From an uncultured Acetatifactor sp. (GTDB lineage Bacteria; Bacillota; Clostridia; Lachnospirales; Lachnospiraceae), in assembly GCA_910578815.1 (NCBI GenBank), contig CAJTSE010000005.1, forward strand, positions 1 through 64,000: a DNA stretch of 64,000 nt, written 5' to 3'. Positions 17,266 to 25,400 of this stretch are shown piece by piece. The translations under genes were made by a program, and so were the position numbers. Numbering within the stretch: the first letter of the stretch is position 1; each line of letters opens with the position of its first letter. Under the pieces are notes generated by a model that was not told the DNA's origin, did not search any database, and worked only from the letters and a program-made list of their open reading frames with translations.

Positions 17266-19680
17266 ATGGCAGTACCTTATAACCATCATGAGGTGGAGCA
17301 AAAATGGCAGAAGGTCTGGGATGATGAGAAGGCGTTCAAGACCTCCGATGATTATTCAAAGCCTAAATATTATGCGTTGGTGGAGTTTCCCTATCCGTCG
17401 GGGCAGGGGCTTCATGTGGGGCACCCTAGGCCTTATACGGCGCTGGACATTGTGGCAAGAAAGCGGAGAATGCAGGGGTATAATGTGCTTTACCCCATGG
17501 GCTGGGACGCCTTCGGCCTGCCCACGGAGAATTACGCCATTAAAAATCATATTCACCCGAAGATCGTAACGAAGAACAATGTGGAGCGCTTTAAGGGACA
17601 GCTTCATGCCTTGGGGTATTCCTTTGACTGGGACCGGGAGATCAATACCACGGATACGGATTATTATAAATGGACTCAGTGGATCTTTTTAAAGCTCTTT
17701 AAGGCAGGGCTTGCCTATAAAACGGAAATGCCTATCAACTGGTGTACCTCCTGCAAGGTGGGACTTGCCAACGAAGAGGTGGTAAACGGTGTCTGCGAGC
17801 GCTGCGGTGCCGAGGTGGTCCGCAAGGTAAAGAGCCAGTGGATGCTGAAAATTACGGAGTACGCGGATCAGCTGATCCAGGGCCTTGACACGGTGGATTA
17901 TATTGAGAGGGTTAAGGTATCCCAGAAAAACTGGATCGGCAAATCCACCGGTGCGGAGGTGGATTTCGCTATTACCGGAAAGGAAGATAAGCTCCGAATC
18001 TATACTACCAGGCCGGATACCCTGTTTGGTGCTACCTACATGGTGGTGTCCCCTGAGCATCCGTTAATTGACAAGTATAAGGATGAGATCGGTAATTACG
18101 AAGAGCTTGCCGCTTACAGAGAGCAGGCGGCCAAAAAGTCTGATTTTGAGAGGACGGAACTTGCAAAGGACAAGACAGGTGTGCAGATTGAAGGACTTAC
18201 CGCCACCAATCCCGTGAACGGAGAGGAAATTCCTATTTGGATTTCGGACTATGTGCTGATGACCTACGGGACGGGAGCCATCATGGCCGTTCCCGCCCAT
18301 GATGAGAGAGACTGGGAGTTTGCAAAGAAGTTTGGCCTGCCTATTATCGAGGTGGTTGCAGGCAGTCCTGTCAGCGTGCAGGAGCAGGTATTTACGGATG
18401 TTGCCACGGGGACGCTGGTCAATTCCGATTTTCTGAACGGCCTGTCTGTAGCGGATGCCAAGGAGAGGATTATTGCCTTTCTGGAGGAAAAAGGGATCGG
18501 CCACAGAAAGACCAATTTTAAGCTTCGGGACTGGGTGTTTTCCAGGCAGCGTTACTGGGGGGAACCCATTCCCATTGTGCAGTGCGAAAAGTGTGGATTT
18601 GTGCCCATAGATGAGAGTGAGCTGCCCCTGCAGCTGCCGGAGGTGGAATCCTATGAGCCTACCGACAACGGTGAGTCGCCGCTGGCGGCCATGGCGGACT
18701 GGGTAAATACCACCTGTCCTCATTGCGGCGGTCCCGCAAAGCGGGAGACGGACACCATGCCTCAGTGGGCAGGGTCCTCCTGGTATTTCCTGCGTTATAC
18801 GGATCCTCATAATAAGGAAGCGCTGGCAAGCAAGGAAGCCTTGGAATACTGGATGCCGGTGGACTGGTACAACGGCGGCATGGAGCATACTACTCTGCAT
18901 CTGCTTTATTCCCGCTTTTGGCACAGATTCCTTTATGACCAGAAGGTGGTGCCCTGCGCCGAGCCTTACAGCAAGCGGACCAGCCACGGCATGATTTTAG
19001 GCTCCAACGGAGAGAAGATGTCCAAGTCCAGAGGGAACGTGGTGAATCCGGACGATATTGTCAGGGAATACGGGGCGGATACCCTGCGGACCTATGAAAT
19101 GTTCATCGGTGCCTTTGACTTAAGCGCGGCCTGGAGTGAAGACGGCGTAAAGGGCTGCCGCAGATTTTTGGAGAGGGTCTGGAAACTGCAGGATATGCTG
19201 ACAGAGGATGACGGATACAGCGGGGAGCTGGAGACAAAGATGCACCAGACCATCAAGAAGGTATCCGGCGATTATGAAAACTTAAAATATAATACCGCCA
19301 TTGCCGCCATGATGGCGCTGATCAATGAATTTTATAAAAAGAATGCGGTTACAAAAGGAGAATACAAAACGCTGCTGACGCTGTTAAATCCTGTAGCGCC
19401 TCATATCACGGAAGAGCTTTGGCAGGCTGCCGGCTTTGGCGGAAGAGTTTATCAGACTTCCTGGCCGGAATATGACGAGGCAAAGACCGTGGAAGCGGAG
19501 GTAGAGATTGCTGTTCAGGTCAACGGGAAGGTGCGCGCCACCATTTCCGTGCTCAAGGATCTGGAGAAGGAGGCGGTGATTGCCGCCGCTAAGGAGGCAC
19601 TGGGGGATAAACTTACCGGCAGCATTGTCAAGGAAATCTATGTGCCGGGGCGGATTGTAAATATGGTGGTAAAGGGATGA
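17266..19680 (+). CDS. leuS: Leucine--tRNA ligase
   Basis: Class I leucyl-tRNA synthetase of 804 aa. The HIGH-type motif is in HVGHPRPYTALD and KMSKS is in GEKMSKSRGNVV. The CP1 editing domain lies between, with the conserved TTRPDTLFGATYMV and AVPAHDERDWEFA. A zinc-like pair of CxxC motifs is seen (CEKCG, CPHCGG). The HIGH region reads GHPRPYTA where many Bacillota have GHPEGYTA, a mild variation. I chose the ATG at 17266 since AGGAGG lies at 17252-17257; an ATG at 17218 has no site. Expression is governed by the T-box upstream. Confidence 0.97.
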   Translation: MAVPYNHHEVEQKWQKVWDDEKAFKTSDDYSKPKYYALVEFPYPSGQGLHVGHPRPYTALDIVARKRRMQGYNVLYPMGWDAFGLPTENYAIKNHIHPKIVTKNNVERFKGQLHALGYSFDWDREINTTDTDYYKWTQWIFLKLFKAGLAYKTEMPINWCTSCKVGLANEEVVNGVCERCGAEVVRKVKSQWMLKITEYADQLIQGLDTVDYIERVKVSQKNWIGKSTGAEVDFAITGKEDKLRIYTTRPDTLFGATYMVVSPEHPLIDKYKDEIGNYEELAAYREQAAKKSDFERTELAKDKTGVQIEGLTATNPVNGEEIPIWISDYVLMTYGTGAIMAVPAHDERDWEFAKKFGLPIIEVVAGSPVSVQEQVFTDVATGTLVNSDFLNGLSVADAKERIIAFLEEKGIGHRKTNFKLRDWVFSRQRYWGEPIPIVQCEKCGFVPIDESELPLQLPEVESYEPTDNGESPLAAMADWVNTTCPHCGGPAKRETDTMPQWAGSSWYFLRYTDPHNKEALASKEALEYWMPVDWYNGGMEHTTLHLLYSRFWHRFLYDQKVVPCAEPYSKRTSHGMILGSNGEKMSKSRGNVVNPDDIVREYGADTLRTYEMFIGAFDLSAAWSEDGVKGCRRFLERVWKLQDMLTEDDGYSGELETKMHQTIKKVSGDYENLKYNTAIAAMMALINEFYKKNAVTKGEYKTLLTLLNPVAPHITEELWQAAGFGGRVYQTSWPEYDEAKTVEAEVEIAVQVNGKVRATISVLKDLEKEAVIAAAKEALGDKLTGSIVKEIYVPGRIVNMVVKG

Positions 19681-19682
19681 TA

Positions 19683-19767
19683 GTGTGAAGAGAAGTTCTA
19701 AGGTTCGCAGCACAAAGCCGGCTTCACCGGCTTGGCTGCTTCACCAAGAACTTCTAAAGCTTCACAC
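19683..19767. repeat. Long 85-base hairpin between convergent genes
   Basis: Outer arms GTGTGAAG / CTTCACAC (19683-19690, 19760-19767) and AGAAGTTCT / AGAACTTCT (19691-19699, 19747-19755) are perfectly complementary. So are GCAGC / GCTGC (19707-19711, 19735-19739) and AAGCCGG / CCGGCTT (19715-19721, 19727-19733). The structure lies between leuS and a convergent gene. It may act as a bidirectional transcription barrier or be a mobile REP-like element. Confidence 0.6.
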
Positions 19768-19768
19768 A

Positions 19769-19796
19769 GGAGAATGCCTGAAATACGGCATTCTCC
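19769..19796. terminator. Hairpin, possible bidirectional terminator
   Basis: Perfect 10-bp stem GGAGAATGCC / GGCATTCTCC with an 8-base loop, just beyond the 85-base hairpin and before the 3' end of the convergent minus-strand gene. Neither side has a strong T tract. Confidence 0.45.
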
Positions 19797-19803
19797 GCAC
19801 GGA

Positions 19804-20082
19804 TTAATGCTTTGCCTTTTCCAGTATTTTGTCGATTTGCTTTAATTCATCTGCAGAGCTGTATTTTTTAATGGCCGCGATGGCGGCGCTCATTTCCTGC
19901 GGGGTAAAGGTCAGGTTCTCCTGCTTTGCCTTTTTCATCATGGGCATCATGAAAGCCATCATTTCCTTTTGACTTTTTCCATGGCCTTCATTAAACATCT
20001 GCCCAAGAAATTCCAGTTTTTTTACGGGAATATCCTTCACCAGGGGATCCGACATCCAGGCGGGTTTTGCATCCATATACAC
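19804..20082 (-). CDS. Hypothetical protein, Met-rich small helical protein
   Basis: I do not recognise this 92-residue protein. It is predicted mainly helical, with no signal peptide or membrane segment. The middle is Met- and Lys-rich (KEMMAFMMPMMKKAKQEN). It ends with a charged helix (ADELKQIDKILEKAKH). The start is GTG at 20082 or ATG at 20076; AGGAGG at 20087-20092 is close to the first and far from the second, so the choice is open. It follows another Met-rich unknown gene by 86 bases on the same strand, which suggests a shared role. Confidence 0.7.
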   Translation of the reverse strand: MYMDAKPAWMSDPLVKDIPVKKLEFLGQMFNEGHGKSQKEMMAFMMPMMKKAKQENLTFTPQEMSAAIAAIKKYSSADELKQIDKILEKAKH

Positions 20083-20168
20083 GATTCCTCCTTTCCTGCG
20101 CTGTTTGATTTCAGGCGTTTGAAAACGCCCATTTTGTAACCAGATTTTGGAATAATTATCCGTGCTGT

Positions 20169-20645
20169 TTATGTTTGGAGTATGGAAGACATATCCATGC
20201 CGGACATGCCTGCCATACCGGATAAAATATCCATGGGGTTATCTGTGCCGCTTCCGAAGCCTTCGGGAAACATTTCTTTCATCATTTCCGCCATTTCCAT
20301 CATTTCTTTTATTTTTCCCATGTTCTGCAGCATGTTTTTCATACCGTCTATCTTGGAGCGGTCGGCCTGGCTGCTGTAGGGGAGCAATTCATCCAGCAGC
20401 TCGATGGTATCGGAATTGTCCCCGGAGAAAAAGTCTGTGGAAAGATGCTTGGTGTTTGGCATAGATGCTTCGGGGCGATGTAGGAGAGAGAGGGTGTACT
20501 GCAGCTCCAGGAATTTTATGTAGACTGCCAGCATCCCCTGCTGGGAAGAAGGAATCCAGGACATCAGCACTTTCAGCATTTGAATTTTATTGGTGGTAAA
20601 GCGAGAGTCAAATGCTGTAACCAGGCTTGTTCCTTTTTCCTCCAT
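20169..20645 (-). CDS. Hypothetical protein with Met-rich C terminus
   Basis: Unrecognised protein of 158 aa. The N-terminal half is helical and hydrophobic in patches (LKVLMSWIPSSQQGMLAVYI) but has no clear signal peptide. The C-terminal third is very rich in Met, Glu and Gly (MGKIKEMMEMAEMMKEMFPE, then MDILSGMAGMSGMDM). A Met-rich helix also marks the next gene downstream, so the two may interact or derive from one family. AAAGGCGG precedes the ATG. Codon use is like its neighbours. Confidence 0.7.
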   Translation of the reverse strand: MEEKGTSLVTAFDSRFTTNKIQMLKVLMSWIPSSQQGMLAVYIKFLELQYTLSLLHRPEASMPNTKHLSTDFFSGDNSDTIELLDELLPYSSQADRSKIDGMKNMLQNMGKIKEMMEMAEMMKEMFPEGFGSGTDNPMDILSGMAGMSGMDMSSILQT

Positions 20646-20758
20646 TTGTTTCTGCCGCCTTTCTGAAGTCTGCTCTACTTCTATCCTATGTAGCTATCCT
20701 ATGTAGTATCAGGTGCGCTTAGTACAATCATGGTAACCGCTCAGACAGTTGTTTATAG

Positions 20759-20790
20759 AAAAAAGCAGGCTCCCGAAGGAGCCTGTTTTT
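20759..20790. terminator. Bidirectional intrinsic terminator
   Basis: Stem CAGGCTCC / GGAGCCTG (20766-20773, 20778-20785) with loop CGAA. T runs follow it in both directions: TTTTT on plus and, on minus, the complement of the A run at 20759-20764. It ends the Cys-rich gene on the minus strand. Confidence 0.85.
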
Positions 20791-20806
20791 CGGGACTTTT
20801 GGCAGA

Positions 20807-21121
20807 TTAACAGCCACAGCCGCAGCCGTTGTTGCAGCCGCAGCTATTGCCGCCGCAGAAGCAGGAGAGCAGGAGGATCCAGATGATCCACTCGCAGCAT
20901 CCGCCATTGCCGCCGAACAGTCCGCTGCCGCAGCCGTTGTTGCAGCCACAGCCGTTGTTGCAGCCACAGCCATTGCCGCCGAACAGTCCGCTGCCATTTC
21001 CACCGCAGAAGAACAGGAGCAGGAGAATCCAAATACAGCTGTTTCCTCCAAATCCGTTGTTATTCTGTGCACATCCGCAGGAGTCGTTGCACCCGCAGTT
21101 GGTTGCAGTCAAATCGCTCAT
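20807..21121 (-). CDS. Cys/Gly/Asn-rich repeat protein, possible spore coat protein
   Basis: Protein of 104 aa made of repeated Cys-Gly-Asn units (GCGCNNGCGCNNGCGSGLFGG) around two hydrophobic stretches (CIWILLLLFFCGG and CEWIIWILLLSCFCGG). The two hydrophobic stretches and the GLFGGNG units look like an internal duplication. Small proteins of this style are often spore coat or exosporium components, but I cannot assign a family. The ATG at 21121 has GGAGG at 21128-21132. A CATAGAATA box upstream resembles a late sporulation promoter. A strong terminator follows. Confidence 0.75.
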   Translation of the reverse strand: MSDLTATNCGCNDSCGCAQNNNGFGGNSCIWILLLLFFCGGNGSGLFGGNGCGCNNGCGCNNGCGSGLFGGNGGCCEWIIWILLLSCFCGGNSCGCNNGCGCGC

Positions 21122-21151
21122 TGATATAGCCTCCATAGTTTTTTTATGCTT

Positions 21152-21179
21152 TATTCTATGCGTTCCGGCCTGTCAATGT
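21152..21179 (-). promoter_or_regulatory. Candidate sigma-K/E-type promoter of the Cys-rich gene
   Basis: Read on the minus strand, AC at 21178-21179, 17 bases, then CATAGAATA (21160-21152) fits the mother-cell sigma-K pattern AC-N16/17-CATANNNTA. The -10 box lies 30 bases before the start codon. The short -35 makes chance matches easy. Confidence 0.35.
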
Positions 21180-21196
21180 TTCCAGAAAAAACTGAC

Positions 21197-21224
21197 TTGC
21201 ATTAATTTCTATATGTAGTACAAT
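21197..21224 (+). promoter_or_regulatory. Candidate sigma-A promoter of the sortase operon
   Basis: TTGCAT (21197-21202), a 16-base spacer and TACAAT (21219-21224). It lies 34 bases upstream of the sortase ATG, which has AAAGGGA as ribosome site. Confidence 0.5.
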
Positions 21225-21258
21225 AGGAAAAAGAGAAATCATACATAAAGGGATTGCT

Positions 21259-22473
21259 ATGACACAGAAGGATTATACGGTGGAGGGCAGACAGTTCCGT
21301 ACCGGAACGGATTATGCCCGTGCACTGCGTGATAAAAGAACGATAGACGAGCTGCGGAGCAAGACCAATATGGGAAATCGCGCGGCTTTGGAAAAATTGC
21401 AAACGGAGCTGAAAGAGGGTAAATATCCTTTTTATACCCTGTTGGGAGATGATTTTAAAGAAGAGGTGGAGGAAGCTCTGCGAAGCCCGGTGCGCTCTTC
21501 TAAAAAGGAAAAACATGGAAAGGCCGGCGGTTTGGGCGGCAAAGGAAACGGAACAAGAAACGGAACAGAGAAGCGGCCGGCAGGTTCGGAAAAGAAGAAA
21601 ACCTCACGTGAAGGTCCCGGTTCGGCGGAGATGGACGCCATTGTACAGGAAGAGCTGAAACGTCAGGAAAAACGGAGAAAGCTGACCATCTTGGCTTGCA
21701 GCATCGTAGCGGCAGGCTGCCTGGGATATTTTGGAATTTATTCCTGGTATCAATACAGAACGGGAAATAATTATGACAAACTAAGCGATTTAAAGGGAAG
21801 CAAGCCTATTACAGATCAGGTGGAGCCCGTCCGAACGGCGAATCCTCTTTACACTCTGGATGCGACGCCGGAGCCGAAGGAAGTACTGGATGAATATAAA
21901 AATTTATTAATTAAGTATAAAAAGCTAATTGGATGGCTGACTTTTGACGATAAAACTATAGGCGGAGAATCGGGTTTTCCCGTAATGCAGACTACCGACA
22001 ATGAATATTATTTAAGACACAATATGGATCAGGAGTATGACAAGAACGGCACTATCTTCATGGATAAGGACTGTGACGTTTTGAAGCCCAGCACAAACTT
22101 TATTGTTTACGGGCATCATATGAAGAGCGGCAGGATGTTCGGAAAGCTTGATCTGTATGAGGATCAGGAGTATTGCGAGGAACATCCCTATATCTATTTC
22201 GATACCATTTATGAAAAGGGCACCTATAAAGTTATGTACGTTTTTCGCTCCAGGGTGTATAATGAGAGTGAAATTGTTTTTAAGTATTACCAGTTTATAG
22301 ATGCGAACAGTGAGCAGGAGTTTGATTCCTATATGGAAGAAATGGCGTCCATGTCCCTTTATGACACAGGGGTGACGGCGCAGTACGGCGATCAGCTGCT
22401 GACGCTTTCCACCTGTGATTATCAGGAAAAAGACGGTCGGTTCGTAGTAGTGGCAAAGAAGATAAAGGAGTAA
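21259..22473 (+). CDS. srtB: Class B sortase
   Basis: Membrane-anchored transpeptidase that cleaves a C-terminal sorting motif and links surface proteins to peptidoglycan. The sortase B catalytic triad is visible: His286 in VYGHHMKSGRMF, Cys386 in LSTCDYQEKDG and Arg394. One membrane segment (residues ~142-161) leaves an unusually long, charged cytoplasmic N-terminal region of ~140 residues, with a Gly/Lys-rich stretch at 85-115. The stop codon overlaps the ATG of the next gene, a surface protein with a TPKTG motif near its C terminus, so that protein is the probable substrate. Confidence 0.93.
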   Translation: MTQKDYTVEGRQFRTGTDYARALRDKRTIDELRSKTNMGNRAALEKLQTELKEGKYPFYTLLGDDFKEEVEEALRSPVRSSKKEKHGKAGGLGGKGNGTRNGTEKRPAGSEKKKTSREGPGSAEMDAIVQEELKRQEKRRKLTILACSIVAAGCLGYFGIYSWYQYRTGNNYDKLSDLKGSKPITDQVEPVRTANPLYTLDATPEPKEVLDEYKNLLIKYKKLIGWLTFDDKTIGGESGFPVMQTTDNEYYLRHNMDQEYDKNGTIFMDKDCDVLKPSTNFIVYGHHMKSGRMFGKLDLYEDQEYCEEHPYIYFDTIYEKGTYKVMYVFRSRVYNESEIVFKYYQFIDANSEQEFDSYMEEMASMSLYDTGVTAQYGDQLLTLSTCDYQEKDGRFVVVAKKIKE

Positions 22474-25400
22474 TGGCAATGGCTGGCATTGTAAAAACGC
22501 AAAAAACAGAAAAAAAGAAGAGTTCCAGAAGATTAAAAAGATCGGTTCGCAGGACGCTGGGAGCCCTGTTTTTAGTTTCGGCACTGGTGGTGGCGGCGAT
22601 CCCTACGGAGGGTTTGCGTGCCGCGCCGGAGGACGGCGTGACGCCTCTGGCGGAAACAAATTTCCAGTCGACTCTGCGGTGGACGGAGACAAACTCCAAG
22701 ATACCCAAGGTGGATGCGGATGAGGTGAATATTTACAATGATGCGGACGGCCTGTTCCAGTTTGCATGGGTGCGAGAATCTCCGACGTCGCCCAATTATG
22801 TCGCCGTGATTTTGGGCTATACAGGCGGAACGCTTGAAGGCGGCGCGCTGAAAATTGAAGGCACCGTGGACGCTTATGCCAAGTACCGGGCCAACGACGG
22901 CAGCACCGGGAATCAGGTGGCAGTGAGCCGGAGCCGGGAACCGCTGTATTATATGTCGGTGGTCAGAAAGCCGGACAAAACTCATGAAGAGACGACGGTC
23001 GTAGACGGAGAAAATGTAACAGTCACTGTGATAGACACATATACCCTGCCAACATTCAGCCCCTGTGTGAAGGAGGATGCAAATTGGGACAGAAAAGGGG
23101 ATATGGAGACCTATTATTACTACCGTTACGGGACCAAAGAGGCTTATCAGGCGGCCGGTAATCCCCAGGGGGCACCGGTTATAGAAACGACTTTGGAAGA
23201 AAACGTGGTAAATGCCGCCTCGGCTTTTTGCGGCCAGGACGGAAATGTGTATATCAGGACAAGAGCTACGGAGCATCAGTGGATCCGCGGACAGACGGTA
23301 GCTTACATAGGCAATCAATATCTGGAAGCAGTTACCGAGACCGATACCGGAACGGGGACGGTGGTTAGCGAGTGGAAGGTAGCGGAGAACGGAGCAATCA
23401 ATACTGATCCTGCCAAGGGCGTTTTTGCGGAGGCCAGCAATATTCAGACGTTGACGGTGGGCAAAGACCTGGTGGGAATCGGCAATTATGCTTTCTATAA
23501 CTGTGCTTCTCTGCGGTATGTGCAATTTGGAAACGGCCTTCAAGAGGTTGGAAAGCAGGCCTTTAAAAACTGTGCAAATATGTATGGCGTCGGTTTTGAC
23601 TTTGGTTCTGTTCTTCCCTATATTTCTGATGAAGCCTTTGCCTATTCGGGCCTGCAGTCATTTACCCTGCCTGTGGGCGTGACGAAGATATACGACCATG
23701 CCTTTGCGGGCTGTGCTAATCTGACCAGCATTGATCTTACGGGAGAGACACAGCCGCCCTATAAAAATGAGCAGACAGGTGAGATGGTGCAGCCTGTTAC
23801 CACGCTGCAGGAACTGGGTTGTTCGGTGTTCAAAAATTGTGCTGCCTTGAGTGAGGTTACGTTCCCAGAGAGCATGCGCAGCGCCAATATTCACTTGGAC
23901 AATTTTGAAGGCTGTTCCAGCCTGGGGCATATTAAGGTTTTAAGCGATACCACCAACTTTGCACCTCATGGAAGTGAATATACGGTGGAAGACTTTTTAT
24001 ATCGTGATAAAACCAATAAGGTGCCCAATGTACCGGAGACGATTTATTTTGAAGCAAACGGAATTGCCCAAACTCATATTTTTACGCAGGAAAATGCGCT
24101 TGCCTTCAAATACAGGGACGACAAGCAACAGTATGAGAAGATTATTGTTGCCCCAAATAACGCGAAGCTTACCTATCAAGTGGATGATAACAATAGTCTG
24201 ATTTATTTCGGTATGTCCGGACCGGTTGATGAGGTGGAAATTCCCACTAGGATCGGGCCTAAAAATATTGTATCTCTTGGAGAGAGAAGTTTTGCGGATA
24301 CTTGCAACTTAAGTAAGCTCATTATTCCCGCTACAGTCAGCAGTATCGGAGCAGAGGCTTTTAAGGGCTGTCATAATCTGGTGGATGTGATCTATAATGA
24401 TGCCAGTGCAATCCAGTCGATCGGAGTGGACGCTTTCCGGACGCAGGAGATGTGTGATACCAGTAAGCATAACGATACTCCCTCCAGCGATCCAAGGTTG
24501 TCATTTACGGGAACTATTGCCGTAAACGGCGGTGCGGGAAATATTACGGTACCATTTGCGTATGCCATGAACAGGGATCGGGAAGGTGCCGATAACAGGA
24601 TCAGTAATGCCAGCCAGACACCTACCTATATTGATTATTACAGTGGGTGGCCCTCTTTGCTGGAGGTAACCTATAACAGGGAGACCGGTAAGAGCCAGCT
24701 GGAGGATTATCCCAGCATAACGGATCTGCAGAGCAAATATGGTTCCGTCAATTCCTATCCGTTTATGAATCAGGATTATGTTGAGGCTGTAACCACGGCG
24801 TTAAAGGTTTACTATGGCATCGGCACAGGCGGCGGTGATCCCGCAGATGAAACGGTGACCGGCTATGCGGAGACCCTTTATAACGCTGTACAGAATATCG
24901 TTCTGCCCAGGGGAATTGAAAGTATTAAGCAGGGATTGTTTGTAAATAAGGAAAGCAAGGATTCCCAGACACATCCTGACAAGTTAAAAACATTAACGGC
25001 TTATGGCTTGAAGGAAGTGGAGGACGGAGCCTTTCAAGGATTTAAAACTTTAAGTAATGTGAATCTTGCGGATAGCACCACACAGATCGGGTCCTATGTA
25101 TTTGATGGCTGTGAAAAGCTGGCATCGGCTACCCTGCCAATGACGCTGGAAAATATCGGAATGCGTCCGTTTAAGGGCTGCAAGAATCTATCTAATGTAA
25201 GTTTTGGCGGTAATCCAAGATTTACGGTTGCCGATGATATTATTTATGAGACGGACGGAACTCCCGGCGGAGCAAAAACAGCTGTGGTGGAGTGTCTGGA
25301 AAGAAGAACCAGGTCCGTAACCAAGGCAGAACTTGCAGGGATCAGAAGTCTGTACCGGGAAGCATTCATGGGTACAGGAGTACTGAATGTGGATTTAAGC

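Noticed and set aside
20681..20706. Tandem 13-base repeat CTATCCTATGTAG
   Set aside because: Only two copies, in a short intergenic gap, with no palindrome or link to a promoter.
20829..21218. Plus-strand Pro/Gln-rich open frame of 129 codons
   Set aside because: It is the antisense of the Cys-rich repeat gene, which has its own ribosome site and terminator; the Pro/Gln pattern comes from the complementary repeats.
22572..23543. Long minus-strand frame of 323 codons within the LRR gene
   Set aside because: It is antisense to a clear surface protein gene and shows no domain, ribosome site or plausible composition.
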